Positions 1 to 6,545 of a stretch of DNA of 7,391 nt are shown here, piece by piece. Both the position numbers and the translations under genes were made by a program. Under the pieces are notes generated by a model that was not told the origin of the DNA, ran no database searches, and was given only the letters and a program-made list of their open reading frames with translations. Origin of the DNA: Gammaproteobacteria bacterium (GTDB taxonomy: Bacteria > Pseudomonadota > Gammaproteobacteria > GCA-001735895); the NCBI GenBank assembly GCA_003231795.1, contig QIJI01000027.1, forward strand, positions 1 through 7,391, given 5' to 3'. Positions within the stretch are counted from its first letter, which is position 1. Each line of letters begins with the position of its first letter.

Positions 1-144
1 ATTGATGGTGGTATTGCTGTGAGTGCCTCTGATCCATTTGCAGCTTGCGCGCCATTTGAATTGCGCAGCTTCAGGAGCAGCCGTTAGCGCTTCTCTCGCT
101 CCGAGTAAAGCTTCCACATTTACACCATTGTCTACACTTGCCAT
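1..144 (-). CDS. OsmC family protein, N-terminal part (runs off left edge)
   Basis: Read on the minus strand from ATG at 144, the frame stays open for 48 codons to the window edge. The peptide starts MASVDNGVNVEALLGAREAL and continues with APEAAQFKWRAS and a W-x-x-GTHS stretch. From memory this is the usual N-terminal pattern of OsmC/Ohr-superfamily proteins, which reduce organic or fatty-acid hydroperoxides through a cysteine pair in the cytoplasm. The two catalytic cysteines would lie beyond the edge, so activity cannot be judged. No strong Shine-Dalgarno precedes the ATG. The frame stays open for another 17 codons upstream, to an in-frame TAG, with no ATG, so a slightly longer form from a rare start codon is possible. 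The gene is divergent from the vapBC-like pair. Family assignment is fairly secure; exact function is not. Confidence 0.75.
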   Translation of the reverse strand, partial: MASVDNGVNVEALLGAREALTAAPEAAQFKWRASCKWIRGTHSNTTIN

Positions 145-453
145 GTCAATTAACCCATTATTTTTGATTTGTTGATCGCCAAGAATAACAATTCGCTATT
201 GTTTATACCAATAAAATGCCTCAAATGGACAGCTTTCGGGCTACTCCCTAAATTACTGGGTGAATTCAAGTTCCAGGTACACCACCTGGAACTTGAATTC
301 ACCCTACTGCTTCACTAACTTCATTCATTGCAGGGGTAGCGGCATGCCCTCAATGCCAGCGCTCATCGGAAAACATCCCTTACCTTTATAAACAAGAATA
401 CGACGCTTGGCATTAAAGGGAACATTAGCTTTTTGCAGGCGGCCCGGCCGCAT
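145..453. other. Non-coding divergent intergenic region
   Basis: Together with the promoter that follows, this separates the divergent OsmC-family and vapB-type genes. I see no convincing gene on either strand. It holds a perfect hairpin (258-304, listed separately), the 8-bp palindrome GGCATGCC at 341-348, and the GC-rich 13-bp palindrome GCGGC-CCG-GCCGC at 439-451, which stands out from its AT-rich surroundings. The plus-strand frame 297-416 encodes a short peptide containing FIAGVAACPQCQ, faintly like the start of small YheV/DUF2387 zinc-ribbon proteins. It has no ATG/GTG/TTG start and ends soon after, so at most it is a gene remnant. Confidence 0.5.
258..304. repeat. Perfect inverted repeat, 21-bp arms, 5-nt loop
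   Basis: The left arm (258-278) begins GGGTGAATTCAAG and the right arm (284-304) is its exact reverse complement, ending CTTGAATTCACCC. The loop is ACACC (279-283). Each arm contains a GAATTC palindrome. No mismatch occurs in 21 pairs, and pairing stops abruptly at T257/T305. No T-run follows on either strand, so it is not a standard intrinsic terminator. It lies between divergent genes, so it does not follow any visible gene end. It could be a small mobile or REP-like hairpin, a protein-binding cruciform, or a recombination site. Confidence 0.85.
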
Positions 454-490
454 TTGCTTATGTGTATTATGTCGTATTATCATGTGTATT
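454..490 (+). promoter_or_regulatory. Probable autoregulated promoter/operator of the TA pair
   Basis: A candidate -35 TTGCTT (454-459) is followed after 18 nt by a -10-like TATCAT (478-483), placing transcription start about 20 nt before the vapB ATG. The same stretch holds phased repeats: ATGTGTATT at 460-468 and again at 482-490, exactly 22 nt apart, and GTATTAT at 464-470 and 474-480, 10 nt apart. Repeats at one- and two-turn spacing over the core promoter are what an antitoxin operator would look like, since VapB/VapBC complexes usually repress their own promoter. Promoter call and repressor binding are inferred. Confidence 0.45.
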
Positions 491-509
491 GTTTTTTGGA
501 ATCAGAGTC

Positions 510-704
510 ATGCGAACCAATATAATTATTGACGACAAACTCATGGGCGATGCGTTAAAGGCTTCAGGCTTGAGCACGAAAAAGGAAGCTGTTGAATTAG
601 GCCTCAAGACTTTAATTCGTTTGAAAAAGCAGGAGAAAATCAGGAAATTTAGGGGAAAACTTTCTTGGGAGGGCGATCTTTCCGAGATGAGAAAAACTAG
701 ATGA
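510..704 (+). CDS. vapB: VapB-type antitoxin (type II toxin-antitoxin)
   Basis: The product is 64 aa and starts MRTNIIIDDKLMGDALKASG, the classic N-terminal ribbon-helix-helix pattern of VapB antitoxins (RTNI-IDD-L--ALK--G). This is followed by TKKEAVELGLKTLI (helix) and a charged C-terminus with W-EGDLSEMR, the segment that normally wraps the PIN toxin. The RHH part (about residues 1-45) should bind the operator as a dimer, and the tail should neutralise VapC. An in-frame ATG at 462 would add 16 residues (YYVVLSCVLFFGIRV and its Met) that are not family-like and overlap the promoter repeats, so ATG 510 is preferred. The ribosome site is weak (GGA at 498-500, AGAG at 504-507). The stop overlaps the vapC start as ATGA. 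Base composition is AT-richer than the sox genes, consistent with acquisition. Confidence 0.9.
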   Translation: MRTNIIIDDKLMGDALKASGLSTKKEAVELGLKTLIRLKKQEKIRKFRGKLSWEGDLSEMRKTR

Positions 705-1090
705 TACTAGTGGACTCAAGTGTCTGGATTGACTATTTCAACGGTACAGAGACTGCAGAGACCACGCTTCTTGATGAGTATTTAACTACAGATACGATTT
801 GTATCGGCGATATTATTCTTGCCGAGGTATTGCAGGGCTTTAGAAGCGATAAGGACTACCGGCTGGCAAGAGGGTTGCTCCTCGAATTGCCAATCTTTCA
901 GATAATGACACCTGAGTTGGCCCTAATTACTGCGGACAACTACAGAAAGCTCAGAAAGAAAGGAATCACTGTTCGGAAATCAGTCGATAACTGGATCGCG
1001 ACATTTTGCATCGAAAACCAGGTATCGTTGCTATTTAGCGATAGGGATTTCGCTCCCTACTTAGATCATTTGGGTCTTAGAAAACCTTAA
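701..1090 (+). CDS. vapC: VapC-type PIN-domain ribonuclease toxin
   Basis: The product is 129 aa, normal for VapC. It has PIN-domain hallmarks in order: MILVDSSVWIDYF with acidic D5, the AEVLQGF motif with E42, then SVDNWIA with D96 and FSDRDF with D114 and D116. These make up the Mg2+/Mn2+-binding acidic cluster of PIN RNases, so the active site looks intact. Family members cut RNA, often tRNA anticodon loops or the rRNA sarcin-ricin loop; the target here cannot be told. It starts inside the vapB stop (ATGA, 701-704), so translation is coupled to the antitoxin. No further gene belongs to the unit: a 196-nt gap follows. Assignment is secure at family level. Confidence 0.92.
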   Translation: MILVDSSVWIDYFNGTETAETTLLDEYLTTDTICIGDIILAEVLQGFRSDKDYRLARGLLLELPIFQIMTPELALITADNYRKLRKKGITVRKSVDNWIATFCIENQVSLLFSDRDFAPYLDHLGLRKP

Positions 1091-1098
1091 AGATAGGC

Positions 1099-1149
1099 AT
1101 AACATTCACATCAGTGGCAATCTATAAAAGGTGTCGGATTAAATGTTAT
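1099..1149. repeat. 8-bp inverted repeat downstream of vapC
   Basis: ATAACATT (1099-1106) and AATGTTAT (1142-1149) are exact reverse complements separated by 35 nt. They begin 9 nt after the vapC stop. The outer boxes slightly recall the simple sites of integron attC elements, but they do not fit RYYYAAC/GTTRRRY well and no inner L boxes are clear. A second inverted pair, GTCGGA (1133-1138) and TCCGAC (1182-1187), overlaps it, the latter preceded by a T-run. Either could shape the vapC mRNA end; function unproven. Confidence 0.3.
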
Positions 1150-1217
1150 TCATATCAGATGCGGCATCGGCATTAACTTTTTCCGACCCGTTGCACTAAT
1201 AGGGGCTAATTCCCTTT

Positions 1218-1266
1218 ACCCGCCAATATCAGGCTTGATATGCTACGCGCCTTTAGGCCTGCGGGT
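1218..1266 (+). promoter_or_regulatory. Possible structured leader (three-way junction) before soxB
   Basis: ACCCGC (1218-1223) pairs with GCGGGT (1261-1266). Inside are ATATCA/TGATAT (1226-1231 with 1236-1241, loop GGCT) and GCC/GGC (1249-1251 with 1256-1258, loop TTTA). Together these would form a three-way junction ending 20 nt before the soxB ATG. A competing pairing, CAGGC (1230-1234) with GCCTG (1257-1261), excludes parts of it and would allow two states. It does not match a glycine or THF riboswitch consensus that I know. Stems are short and may be chance. I cannot place a confident promoter for the operon in 1091-1286. Confidence 0.22.
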
Positions 1267-1286
1267 CTCAAAAATTCGGTGCCATC

Positions 1287-2537
1287 ATGAGTCGATACTC
1301 CATATTCTCGCTTGTGCGTAACGCCTTGAGTTACCACGAAAACTGGTCAGCCGCCTGGCGTAGTCCAGAACCTAAAGCACAATACGATGCGCTCATCATC
1401 GGCGGTGGCGGTCATGGTCTGGCGACAGCCTATTATCTGGCCAAAGAACACGGCATGAAAAATATCGCGGTACTGGAAAAGGGCTGGATCGGTGGCGGTA
1501 ACACCGGCCGAAATACGACCATTGTGCGCTCTAATTACCTGTGGGACGAATCCGCTCATCTGTACGAAAAATCGATGAAGTTATGGGAAGGTCTGAGCCA
1601 GGACCTGAACTACAACGTGATGTTCAGTCAACGTGGCGTCTACAATCTCGGCCATAATCTGCAGGACATGCGCGATATCCAGCGTCGCGTCAATGCGAAC
1701 CGGTTGAATGGCATCGACGGGCATGTTGTCAGTGCGCAGGAAATCAAGCAAGCGATTCCGGAAATCAATATTGACCAGGGTTGCCGTTACCCGATCATAG
1801 GCGCGTCGTTTCAGCCGCGCGGTGGCGTGGCACGCCATGATGCGGTGGCCTGGGGTTTTGCGCGTGGCGCAGATCGGGCCGGGGTCGACATCATTCAGAA
1901 TTGCGAGGTTACCGCGATCCGGCAGGAAAACGGTGTTGTAACCGGTGTTGAAACCACGCGTGGTGCGATCAAGGCGAACAAAATCGGCGTGGTTGTGGCC
2001 GGGCATTGCTCGGTGCTGGCCGAGATGGCGGGTTTCCGTATGCCGATCGAAAGCCACCCGTTGCAGGCACTGGTATCGGAGCCGATCAAGCCGGTAATCA
2101 ACACCGTTATCATGTCGAATGCGGTACACGGGTATATCAGTCAGTCCGACAAGGGCGATCTGGTTATCGGTGCCGGCATTGACAGTTATACCGGCTATGG
2201 TCAGCGCGGCAGCTATTCCGGAATCGAACACACGGTTGCGGCGATTTGCGAAATGTTCCCGATGTTCAAGCGGGTGCGTATGAATCGCCAATGGGGTGGT
2301 ATTGTGGACACGACGCCGGATGCCTGTCCGATCATCGGCAATACGCCGGTCAAAGGCCTTTATTTCAACTGTGGCTGGGGCACCGGTGGGTTCAAGGCGA
2401 CTCCCGGATCGGGATGGGTGTTTGCGCATAATGTCGCCAATGGTGAACCGCACGAACTAAACCGCGCCTTCGCGCTGGATCGATTTGTGACCGGATTCCT
2501 GATCGACGAACATGGCGCCGCCGGCGTGGCACATTAG
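1287..2537 (+). CDS. soxB: Heterotetrameric sarcosine oxidase, beta subunit
   Basis: The 416-aa product is the flavoprotein oxidase subunit, which oxidises the N-methyl group of sarcosine at FAD and passes electrons to FMN, where O2 becomes H2O2. An FAD-binding Rossmann motif, LIIGGGGHGLATAYYLA, spans about residues 36-52, followed by LEKGWIGGGNTGRN. In VARHDAVAWGFARGAD, H184 aligns with the histidine that covalently binds FMN (H173 in the shorter corynebacterial subunit, by my recollection). The C-terminal part has WGGIVDTTPDACPIIG and NCGWGTGGFKATPGSGW (361-377), ending LIDEHGAAGVAH as in known beta subunits. The start MSRYSIFSLVRNALS is the typical proteobacterial one, which supports ATG 1287 despite a weak ribosome site (GGTG at 1278-1281). 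It is the first gene of soxBDAG and full length. Confidence 0.97.
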   Translation: MSRYSIFSLVRNALSYHENWSAAWRSPEPKAQYDALIIGGGGHGLATAYYLAKEHGMKNIAVLEKGWIGGGNTGRNTTIVRSNYLWDESAHLYEKSMKLWEGLSQDLNYNVMFSQRGVYNLGHNLQDMRDIQRRVNANRLNGIDGHVVSAQEIKQAIPEINIDQGCRYPIIGASFQPRGGVARHDAVAWGFARGADRAGVDIIQNCEVTAIRQENGVVTGVETTRGAIKANKIGVVVAGHCSVLAEMAGFRMPIESHPLQALVSEPIKPVINTVIMSNAVHGYISQSDKGDLVIGAGIDSYTGYGQRGSYSGIEHTVAAICEMFPMFKRVRMNRQWGGIVDTTPDACPIIGNTPVKGLYFNCGWGTGGFKATPGSGWVFAHNVANGEPHELNRAFALDRFVTGFLIDEHGAAGVAH

Positions 2538-2546
2538 GAGACCGGT

Positions 2547-2840
2547 ATGTTACTAATTAAATGTCCCTGGTGCGGTGAGCGCGACGAAAGCGAATTTTCA
2601 TATGCCGGCGAAGCACATATTGCACGACCACTGGAAACAGAAAAACTGAGCGATGAAGCCTGGGCGGACTACCTGTTCATGCGTAAGAACCCCAAAGGTG
2701 CTCATCGTGAACAATGGTTGCATGCGGCGGGTTGTCGTCGCTATTTCAACGCCGAGCGCGATACCGTCAGCTATCGAATTAGCGCAACCTACAAAATCGA
2801 TGAAAAACCGCCGCGAGATCAATCGCGAAATCAATCATGA
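2547..2840 (+). CDS. soxD: Sarcosine oxidase, delta subunit (zinc-binding)
   Basis: The 97-aa product has the normal length for SoxD. It begins MLLIKCPWCGERDESEF and contains C6, C9, H59 and C63, exactly the positions of the Cys-Cys-His-Cys zinc site known in the tetrameric enzyme. The middle has the family pattern LSDEAWADYLFMRKNPKG and the region around H59-C63 reads EQWLHAAGCRRYFNAERDT. The subunit is structural, sitting on the alpha subunit rather than taking part in chemistry. A good Shine-Dalgarno AGGAG (2536-2540), overlapping the soxB stop, lies 6 nt before the ATG. The stop overlaps the soxA start as ATGA, so the two are translationally coupled. The C-terminus after residue 85 is polar (KPPRDQSRNQS) and probably disordered. 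Confidence 0.96.
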   Translation: MLLIKCPWCGERDESEFSYAGEAHIARPLETEKLSDEAWADYLFMRKNPKGAHREQWLHAAGCRRYFNAERDTVSYRISATYKIDEKPPRDQSRNQS

Positions 2841-5800
2841 CCCAGCGACTTAGAACCGAAGCCGGCGGCCGTGTCGATCGCGAATGTGAAATCCAGTTCA
2901 GCTTTAACGGCAAGAATTACACCGGGCTGAAAGGCGATACCCTGTGCTCGGCACTGCTTGCCAATGGCGTACATTTGATCGGTCGGAGCTGGAAGTACCA
3001 TCGTCCGCGCGGTGTTATTACCGCTGGCGCAGAAGAGCCGAATGCTATTTTTCAAATGGAAAAAGGCAATCGCACGATTCCCAACGCGCGCGGCACCCAG
3101 GTCGAGTTATATGACAGTCTCGAAGCTCATCCGGTCAATGCATGGCCCAGCCTCGATTTTGACCTGATGTCGATCAATAGCTGGTTTGCGCGCATGATGC
3201 CGGCTGGTTTTTACTACAAAACTTTCATGTGGCCGAAGGCGATGTGGATGAAATATGAACATTTCATTCGCAAGGCGTCAGGGCTCGGCGTTGCCCCGCG
3301 TGAAAACGACCCCGATCGCTACGAACATACCCATCAGCATTGCGACGTGCTGATTGTCGGTGGTGGTGTCGCCGGCTTGTCGGCAGCCCTTGCTGCAGCG
3401 CGTAGCGGCGCTCGAGTCATTCTGGCCGATGAGCAATCCGAATTCGGTGGTTTAACGCTGGCCAGCCCTACCCGGATCGATGACATCGACGCCAGCCAGT
3501 GGATCGAGCAGGCGGTCGCGCAGCTTGCCGCCATGGATGAAGTTACCCTGTTACCGCGCAGTACGGTATTTGGTTATCACGATTATAATTTTCTGACCAT
3601 CAATCAGCGCCTGACCGATCATTTGCCGCTATCCGAGCGCAACGGAGGTCGCGAAAAAGTGTGGCAGGTACGGGCGCATCAGGTAGTGCTGGCAACCGGA
3701 GCGGCCGAACGGCCGCTGGTATTTGCCAACAACGATCGCCCCGGCACATTGCTGGCATCGGCGGTATCAACCTATGCCAATCGTTATGCGGTCAAACCGG
3801 GCAAGCGTGCGGTTATTTTTACCAATAACGACAGCGCCTATCAAACTGCGCTGGACCTGAAAGCGGCGCAAGTTGAAGTAGTCGCGGTGGTCGACGCACG
3901 CAGTGATTCCTCCAGCGAATTGGCTAACACGGTACGCAGCGCCGGAATTCAGGTGATCAACGGCAGCGTAGTGGTTGATACTTCGGGGGGGAAACATCTG
4001 CGTTCGGTGCAGGTCATGCGATTGTCAGCCGATGGCAAGTCGGTGAGCAGTAATCCGAAATCTTTCAATTGCGACCTGCTGGCCCTGTCGGGTGGCTGGA
4101 GTCCGGTTGTGCATTTGCATGCGCAGTCGGGCGGGCGCCCGGTATGGGACGATGAAACTGCAATGTTTTGCCCCGGCTCACCAACCCAGGCCCAGATTTC
4201 GGTCGGTGGCGCCAATGGTGAACTCGGTCTTGCTGGCTGTCTTGTCGAAGGCACTACGGCCGGTAATGATGCCGCCAGGGCATGTGGTTTCGACGCTGAT
4301 TCGAAACCGGCTTCTGCCGATGCCGTTACCAGCGATGCGATACTGCCGTTGTGGAATGTACCGTCACCCTATACCCGCGGTCGCGGTCCCAAAGCATTTA
4401 TTGACTTGCAAAATGATGTAAGCGTGGCTGATATTTTGCTTGCTGTCCGCGAAGGCTATCAGTCGGTTGAACATGTTAAGCGCTATACCGCGATGGGTTT
4501 CGGTACCGATCAGGGAAAACTTGGCAATATCAACGGCATGGCAATTCTGGCGGAAGCGCAGGGCCAGACCATTGCCGAAACCGGCACCACGACCTATCGC
4601 CCGAACTATACCCCGATCAGCTTCGGTGCTATTGCCGGACAACACCTCGGCGATCAGTTGTTTGATCCGGTGCGCAAGACCGCGATGCATGTCTGGCATC
4701 AGGAAAACGGCGCGGAATTTGAAAATGTCGGGCAATGGAAACGACCCTGGTATTACCCGAAGAACGGCGAAAGCCTGGATGATGCTGTCAATCGTGAGTG
4801 TCTCGCAGTTCGTGACAGCGTTGGTATTCTTGATGCGTCGACGCTCGGCAAGATTGAAATCAAGGGTGCCGATTCTGCCAGGTTCCTGGAAATGATTTAT
4901 ACCAACAACTGGATGAAACTCGAGCCTGGCAAGGGTCGGTACGGGTTCATGCTCGGTGAAGACGGCATGGTGATGGACGATGGCGTTACCATTCGCCTTG
5001 GCGAGCATCATTTCTTTATGCATACCACCACCGGTGGTGCTGCCGGTGTGTTGTCGTGGATGGACCGCTGGCTACAAACCGAGTGGCCCGAAATGGAGGT
5101 ATATCTGACCTCGGTCACCGATCACTGGGCGACCGCCGCAGTAGTGGGTCCAAAGAGTCGTGACGTGGTATCTGCAGTTTGTGAAGGCATCGATTTTAGC
5201 GCCGCAGGGTTTCCGTTTATGGCCTCCAGGAATGGCACCATCGGTGATATCGAATGCCGTGTGAACCGGATCAGTTTCTCGGGCGAACTTGCCTACGAGG
5301 TCAATGTGCCGGCGAACCATGGTCGTTATATGTGGGAAAAACTGATGCAGGCAGGTAAGCCATTCAATATCACTCCTTACGGCACCGAAACCATGCACGT
5401 GCTGCGGGCCGAGAAGGGATATGTCATTGTGGGTCAGGATACCGACGGCTCGGTTACCGTCGAAGATCTGGGGCTGGGTTGGGCGATTTCCAAAACCAAG
5501 GCTGATTTTCTCGGCAAGCGCTCGTTGCGCCGACTGGATACGGTACGTAAGGATCGCAAACAACTGGTCGGATTGCTGACCGAAGATCCGCACTCGGTGA
5601 TTCCGGAAGGGGCGCAACTGGTGAATGATCCGCGCGCACCTGTCCCAATGCCGATGCAGGGACATGTCAGCTCGAGTTACTTCAGCGCCTGTTGCGGCCA
5701 TTCGATTGCGCTGGCACTGGTCAAGGGTGGTCACCATCGTATGGGCGAGACGGTTTACGCGCCGCTGGCAAACGGGCGGGTGATCAAGGCGACGATTACC

Positions 5801-5845
5801 GAACCGGTGTTCTACGACAAGGAAGGGAGCAAGCCCGATGTCTGA
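2837..5845 (+). CDS. soxA: Heterotetrameric sarcosine oxidase, alpha subunit
   Basis: At 1002 aa the product has the full family length. Residues about 17-75 form the ferredoxin-like fold domain without cluster cysteines (GDTLCSALLANGV, GRSWKYHRPRG). A dinucleotide-binding domain follows, with VLIVGGGVAGLSAALAAARSG at 171-191, a second part VVLATGAAERPLVF at 283-296, and LALSGGWSPVVHLHAQSGG near 415-433; it binds NAD+ and helps form the FMN interface. From about 610 to the end is a GcvT-like aminomethyltransferase domain (LDASTLGKIEIKGADSARFL, GLGWAISKTKADFLGKRSL). This domain binds tetrahydrofolate and captures the one-carbon unit as 5,10-methylene-THF. It overlaps soxD by 4 nt and soxG by 8 nt. 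No frameshift or missing domain is visible. Confidence 0.97.
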   Translation: MTQRLRTEAGGRVDRECEIQFSFNGKNYTGLKGDTLCSALLANGVHLIGRSWKYHRPRGVITAGAEEPNAIFQMEKGNRTIPNARGTQVELYDSLEAHPVNAWPSLDFDLMSINSWFARMMPAGFYYKTFMWPKAMWMKYEHFIRKASGLGVAPRENDPDRYEHTHQHCDVLIVGGGVAGLSAALAAARSGARVILADEQSEFGGLTLASPTRIDDIDASQWIEQAVAQLAAMDEVTLLPRSTVFGYHDYNFLTINQRLTDHLPLSERNGGREKVWQVRAHQVVLATGAAERPLVFANNDRPGTLLASAVSTYANRYAVKPGKRAVIFTNNDSAYQTALDLKAAQVEVVAVVDARSDSSSELANTVRSAGIQVINGSVVVDTSGGKHLRSVQVMRLSADGKSVSSNPKSFNCDLLALSGGWSPVVHLHAQSGGRPVWDDETAMFCPGSPTQAQISVGGANGELGLAGCLVEGTTAGNDAARACGFDADSKPASADAVTSDAILPLWNVPSPYTRGRGPKAFIDLQNDVSVADILLAVREGYQSVEHVKRYTAMGFGTDQGKLGNINGMAILAEAQGQTIAETGTTTYRPNYTPISFGAIAGQHLGDQLFDPVRKTAMHVWHQENGAEFENVGQWKRPWYYPKNGESLDDAVNRECLAVRDSVGILDASTLGKIEIKGADSARFLEMIYTNNWMKLEPGKGRYGFMLGEDGMVMDDGVTIRLGEHHFFMHTTTGGAAGVLSWMDRWLQTEWPEMEVYLTSVTDHWATAAVVGPKSRDVVSAVCEGIDFSAAGFPFMASRNGTIGDIECRVNRISFSGELAYEVNVPANHGRYMWEKLMQAGKPFNITPYGTETMHVLRAEKGYVIVGQDTDGSVTVEDLGLGWAISKTKADFLGKRSLRRLDTVRKDRKQLVGLLTEDPHSVIPEGAQLVNDPRAPVPMPMQGHVSSSYFSACCGHSIALALVKGGHHRMGETVYAPLANGRVIKATITEPVFYDKEGSKPDV
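5821..5829 (+). promoter_or_regulatory. Strong ribosome binding site for soxG, inside soxA
   Basis: GGAAGGGAG lies 8 nt before the ATG at 5838, within the last codons of soxA. It supports choosing ATG 5838 for soxG even though that start overlaps the soxA stop by 8 nt. Confidence 0.7.
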
Positions 5846-6416
5846 TTTATTTGAACGGGAAAGCCCGCTGGTTGAAATCAAACTGGGCGAAGCGAAAGGA
5901 AACGCCCCCGCAATTGAGGAAAAACCATTTCTGGGTTATCTGAATTTGCGTGGTAAATCCGGCCATACCGGTTTCCAGGCAGCGACCTTGAAGGTGCTGG
6001 GTGTTGAACCACCGACTGAGGCCAATACAGTGATTGAATCGAATGATATTCGTATTTACTGGCTCGGGCCGGATGAGTGGTTGCTGGTGACAGCGGCCGG
6101 GCAGCAACAGGCAATCAAGGCCGAACTGATGAGTGCGCTCGATGGCGTGTTCAGTTCGGTGGTTGATAATTCAAGTGGTTTGGCGATGATTCATGTTAGT
6201 GGCGCCAATGCAGCCGCGTTAATCGCCACCGATTGCCCGCTGGATCTGCATCCTCGCGAGTTCAAACCCGGACAGTGTGCGCAAACCCGGCTTGCTAAAG
6301 CAGGCATGACGATTTCGCTTTTGCCTGACGAGACTGGTTTCGAAATCATAATCCGCCGTAGCTTTGCTGATTACCTGCTGCTCTGGTTGCAAGACGCCGC
6401 AATCGCTTTCGAGTAG
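5838..6416 (+). CDS. soxG: Sarcosine oxidase, gamma subunit
   Basis: The 192-aa product is the smaller subunit of the tetramer, distantly similar in fold to part of GcvT. Family marks are GYLNLRGKSGHTGFQAA (33-49), WLGPDEWLLVTA (75-86), VVDNSSGLAMIHVSGANAA (108-126) and DLHPREFKPGQCAQTRLAKAG (136-156). C-terminal IIIRRSFADYLLLWLQDAA also fits SoxG. It binds no cofactor of its own in characterised enzymes and is needed for assembly. Position as the last gene, the overlap with soxA and the strong ribosome site show it belongs to the operon. An inverted-repeat element follows within 30 nt. Confidence 0.93.
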   Translation: MSDLFERESPLVEIKLGEAKGNAPAIEEKPFLGYLNLRGKSGHTGFQAATLKVLGVEPPTEANTVIESNDIRIYWLGPDEWLLVTAAGQQQAIKAELMSALDGVFSSVVDNSSGLAMIHVSGANAAALIATDCPLDLHPREFKPGQCAQTRLAKAGMTISLLPDETGFEIIIRRSFADYLLLWLQDAAIAFE

Positions 6417-6421
6417 CCACT

Positions 6422-6514
6422 GTCATCCCCACAATACTACTCCGTCTTCCCCGCGCAGGCGGGGATCTTTTGAAGATGGCGCGCTATAAGATTCCCGCCT
6501 GCGCGGGAATGACG
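6422..6514. repeat. Paired inverted-repeat element of the ATTCCC-N8-GGGAAT (dRS3/REP-like) type
   Basis: Two 27-nt arms, 6443-6469 and 6488-6514, match as reverse complements at 24 of 27 positions and are separated by an 18-nt loop. Each arm is itself a small palindrome, CCCGC-N4-GCGGG. The right arm contains exactly ATTCCC-GCCTGCGC-GGGAAT (6491-6510), the form of neisserial dRS3 and of common dispersed repeats in many beta- and gammaproteobacteria. The left arm has diverged to CCCC/GGGG. GTCATCCCC at 6422-6430 looks like the stub of a third copy. Sitting 26 nt after soxG, it can fold into a long hairpin and could end sox transcription or stabilise the mRNA. No T-run follows, so termination is inferred only. 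Confidence 0.85.
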
Positions 6515-6538
6515 ACTTCAATTCAAAAATGCTAATCT
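6509..6538 (+). promoter_or_regulatory. Weak candidate promoter for the methyltransferase gene
   Basis: TGC-TAATCT (6530-6538) resembles an extended -10, with ATGACG (6509-6514) as a poor -35 at 18-nt spacing. The -35 lies in the last bases of the repeat element. Transcription would begin within a few nt of the ATG at 6546, giving a very short or leaderless mRNA, which would fit the absence of a Shine-Dalgarno. The match is weak and read-through from soxG is an alternative. Confidence 0.22.
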
Positions 6539-6545
6539 GCACGAC

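Noticed and set aside
258..304. Intrinsic transcription terminator.
   Set aside because: The stem is followed by CTACTGC, not by a T-run, on the plus strand, there is none on the minus strand either, and no visible gene ends into it.
1099..1149. Integron attC site after vapC.
   Set aside because: The outer boxes do not fit RYYYAAC/GTTRRRY, inner boxes are missing, and no second attC is visible upstream of vapB.
409..1176. GGCATTAA occurs at 409-416 and 1169-1176, flanking the toxin-antitoxin pair like a target duplication.
   Set aside because: An 8-mer shared between two stretches of this length is expected by chance, and flanking bases differ at once.
1091..1286. Glycine riboswitch controlling sox.
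   Set aside because: I could not find the conserved glycine aptamer core or a tandem arrangement; only generic short stems are present.
1581..2453. Long open frame on the minus strand inside soxB (290 codons).
   Set aside because: It is antisense to a strongly conserved coding gene, rich in R/H/T as GC-biased shadow frames are, with no family resemblance.
5072..5881. Long open frame on the minus strand inside soxA (269 codons).
   Set aside because: It is antisense to the GcvT-like domain of soxA; composition is that of a shadow frame.
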